Shown here piece after piece: positions 62,781 through 64,000 of a DNA stretch of 64,000 nt. Position numbers and translations under genes: made by a program. Numbering within the stretch: position 1 is the stretch's first letter; the number at the start of each line of letters is the position of its first letter. The stretch is from Marinobacter lipolyticus SM19 (lineage in GTDB: Bacteria > Pseudomonadota > Gammaproteobacteria > Pseudomonadales > Oleiphilaceae). The stretch is from NCBI RefSeq assembly GCF_000397065.2, contig NZ_KE007326.1:384124-448123 (forward strand), written 5' to 3'. The notes under the pieces were generated by a model that had not been told where the DNA came from, did no database searches, and was given only the letters and a program-made list of their open reading frames with translations.

Positions 62781-63227
62781 TTACTCGGCAACAACAACCA
62801 GCTTGATACCAACGGTGACGTCAGAGTGCAGCTGCAGCTCAATGTCGTACTCGCCGGTCGCGCGCAGCGGACCTTCAGGCAGACGAACTTCGCTCTTCTC
62901 GACTTCAGTACCGCCGGCAGTGACAGCGTCAGCAATGTCGCGCACACCGATAGAACCAAACAGCTTGCCTTCCTCACCAGCCTTGGAAGCGATGGTGAAG
63001 GAAGCGCCTTCCAGAGCTTCAGCGCGAGTCTGGGCAGTAGCCAGCTTTTCAGCGGCGACCTTTTCCAGTTCTGCACGGCGCTCTTCAAAGGCCTTCAGGT
63101 TGTCAGCAGTGGCTGCAACGGCTTTGCCGTATGGCAGCAGAAAATTACGACCGTAACCGGCCTTTACCTTGACCTTGTCACCCAGTGAACCAAGGTTTGC
63201 TACTTTCTCGAGCAGAATAACTTCCAT
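62781..63227 (-). CDS. rplI: 50S ribosomal protein L9
   Basis: 148-residue ribosomal protein. [40 protein letters not shown] is the conserved N-terminal 23S-binding domain, followed by a long helix and the C-terminal domain [16 protein letters not shown]. It follows the DUF2232 gene by 20 nt. Confidence 0.97.
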   Translation of the reverse strand: MEVILLEKVANLGSLGDKVKVKAGYGRNFLLPYGKAVAATADNLKAFEERRAELEKVAAEKLATAQTRAEALEGASFTIASKAGEEGKLFGSIGVRDIADAVTAGGTEVEKSEVRLPEGPLRATGEYDIELQLHSDVTVGIKLVVVAE

Positions 63228-63247
63228 CTCGTTAACCTCTTCGTGCT

Positions 63248-64000
63248 TTATTCAGCCGGCCCGGCAGGCTTGATTCGCCCCCGGATATCCAGCCAGCTAT
63301 CCACAAACGCCAGAAACACCAACAGAATCATCAGGCTTGGGCCCAGAAGCACCAGTGCGATGTAAAACAGCACCAGCCACTGACCACTCAGACCTTTACG
63401 ACCAACCACACCGTGAACAAGCGCCAGAGCCGCAACAAAAAGCGGCATGCCTGCAGCCCACCCGAGCAACATCGAGTTCAGCCCCAGAAAGGGCCCTACC
63501 ACCATGGTCACTGCGCACAGCACAGCCACCGCTGGTGACAGCCGGAAAGCATGGAACTCTTTCCGGAAACCGCCGGGGTTATAAAGCCCGGCCTGCCAGG
63601 ATCTTGCCAACATGGTCATTGCCACACCTGTCACCAGGTAAGTGCCCGCCATGCTGGCATTCATGGTGTCCCGAATGACTGTCTCCAGCTCATCGCCCAG
63701 ACTGCGGGCCACCTCGGCATTGTATTGTTCGTAAAAACTGACCCCGGTGCGGACCAGATCGTCCAGCAGCCCCGGGTACAGCACAGGCAACATCAACCCT
63801 GTGACAATCGCCAGAAAGCTCCCTCCAAGGAGGGCTCTTTCCCATGACAGGGACAGCCTGAGAATGGATGCCATCAGCATCACTTCGAGCAGTACCGCCA
63901 GCGCCGTCGGGTCTTGCCCGAACCAGCTCCAGCCCAGTGCCGGAAGCAATGCCCAGAGACCGATACTCAGCCCCTGACCGATACCCAACCTGAGAATTAC
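63248..64000 (-). CDS. DUF2232 (YybS-like) membrane protein, partial at right edge
   Basis: The minus strand is open through the window edge, so the N-terminus is missing; about 250 residues are visible. At least six hydrophobic helices are present, e.g. [18 protein letters not shown] and [32 protein letters not shown]2232 proteins sit between rpsR and rplI in many gammaproteobacteria, and the position here agrees. Function unknown. Confidence 0.82.
   Translation of the reverse strand, partial: VILRLGIGQGLSIGLWALLPALGWSWFGQDPTALAVLLEVMLMASILRLSLSWERALLGGSFLAIVTGLMLPVLYPGLLDDLVRTGVSFYEQYNAEVARSLGDELETVIRDTMNASMAGTYLVTGVAMTMLARSWQAGLYNPGGFRKEFHAFRLSPAVAVLCAVTMVVGPFLGLNSMLLGWAAGMPLFVAALALVHGVVGRKGLSGQWLVLFYIALVLLGPSLMILLVFLAFVDSWLDIRGRIKPAGPAE

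Overview
The window reads as chromosomal DNA of a marine gammaproteobacterium, most likely Marinobacter or a close relative. Protein content and gene order suggest this: the lolB-ispE-tRNA-Gln-prs-rplY-pth-ychF run, hemA-prfA-prmC-moeB, minCDE, ornithine-lipid genes, an Anr/Fnr regulator and a DUF1244-HopJ pair. No database search was possible, so the genus is an inference. I see no phage, insertion sequence, integron or CRISPR array. Almost all of the window is tightly packed, mostly core metabolism. About 63 protein genes (two cut by the window edges, one broken by a stop codon) and two tRNAs are supported.

Layout. 1-1.7 kb: RstA-like two-component system (kinase cut by the left edge). 1.9-9.8 kb: membrane-lipid genes olsB-olsA and a glycosyltransferase-PAP2 pair, separated by slyD, an acetyl-CoA hydrolase-family gene, a small secreted protein and tas. 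Both lipid units are preceded by 11-bp direct repeats that look like PHO boxes. 9.8-13.6 kb: dinB with a SOS box, then DUF1244-hopJ-minCDE diverging from the same box. 13.6-17.4 kb: DUF2804, START-domain, CBS and PhoH/PIN genes. 17.5-24.2 kb: a tripartite tricarboxylate transporter (tctCBA) with a porin and a CitA/CitB-type two-component system. 24.3-32.2 kb: hydrolase lipoprotein, yjbQ, an HD-GYP gene with an in-frame stop, then DUF432-mscS-rimB-rimK-aspartoacylase-like.

32.3-45.3 kb: photolyase, moeB-prmC-prfA-hemA, TPR lipoprotein-lolB-ispE-tRNA-Gln-prs-rplY-pth-ychF and tRNA-Met. 45.3-53.8 kb: PACE efflux protein, a secreted 11-residue-repeat helix protein, metY, lipA, a chemotaxis receptor, an RND exporter and a Spy-like protein. 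54-64 kb: ylqF, an AraC regulator, Mpo1-like, fabB, fnr with an FNR box, a RmlD-like reductase, a small unknown, and alr-dnaB-rplI-DUF2232 running off the right edge.

Most interesting points. (1) Apparent PhoB control of both olsBA and a glycosyltransferase-PAP2 pair, suggesting a phosphate-starvation lipid-remodelling locus. (2) Three long hairpin elements between convergent genes share a conserved ~55-nt core, but each has its own perfectly self-complementary 23-28 bp arms. (3) A tRNA-type promoter appears to be embedded in rare codons of ispE ahead of tRNA-Gln-prs. (4) One SOS box sits between dinB and the min operon. (5) The DUF432-MscS-RimB-RimK-aspartoacylase cluster.
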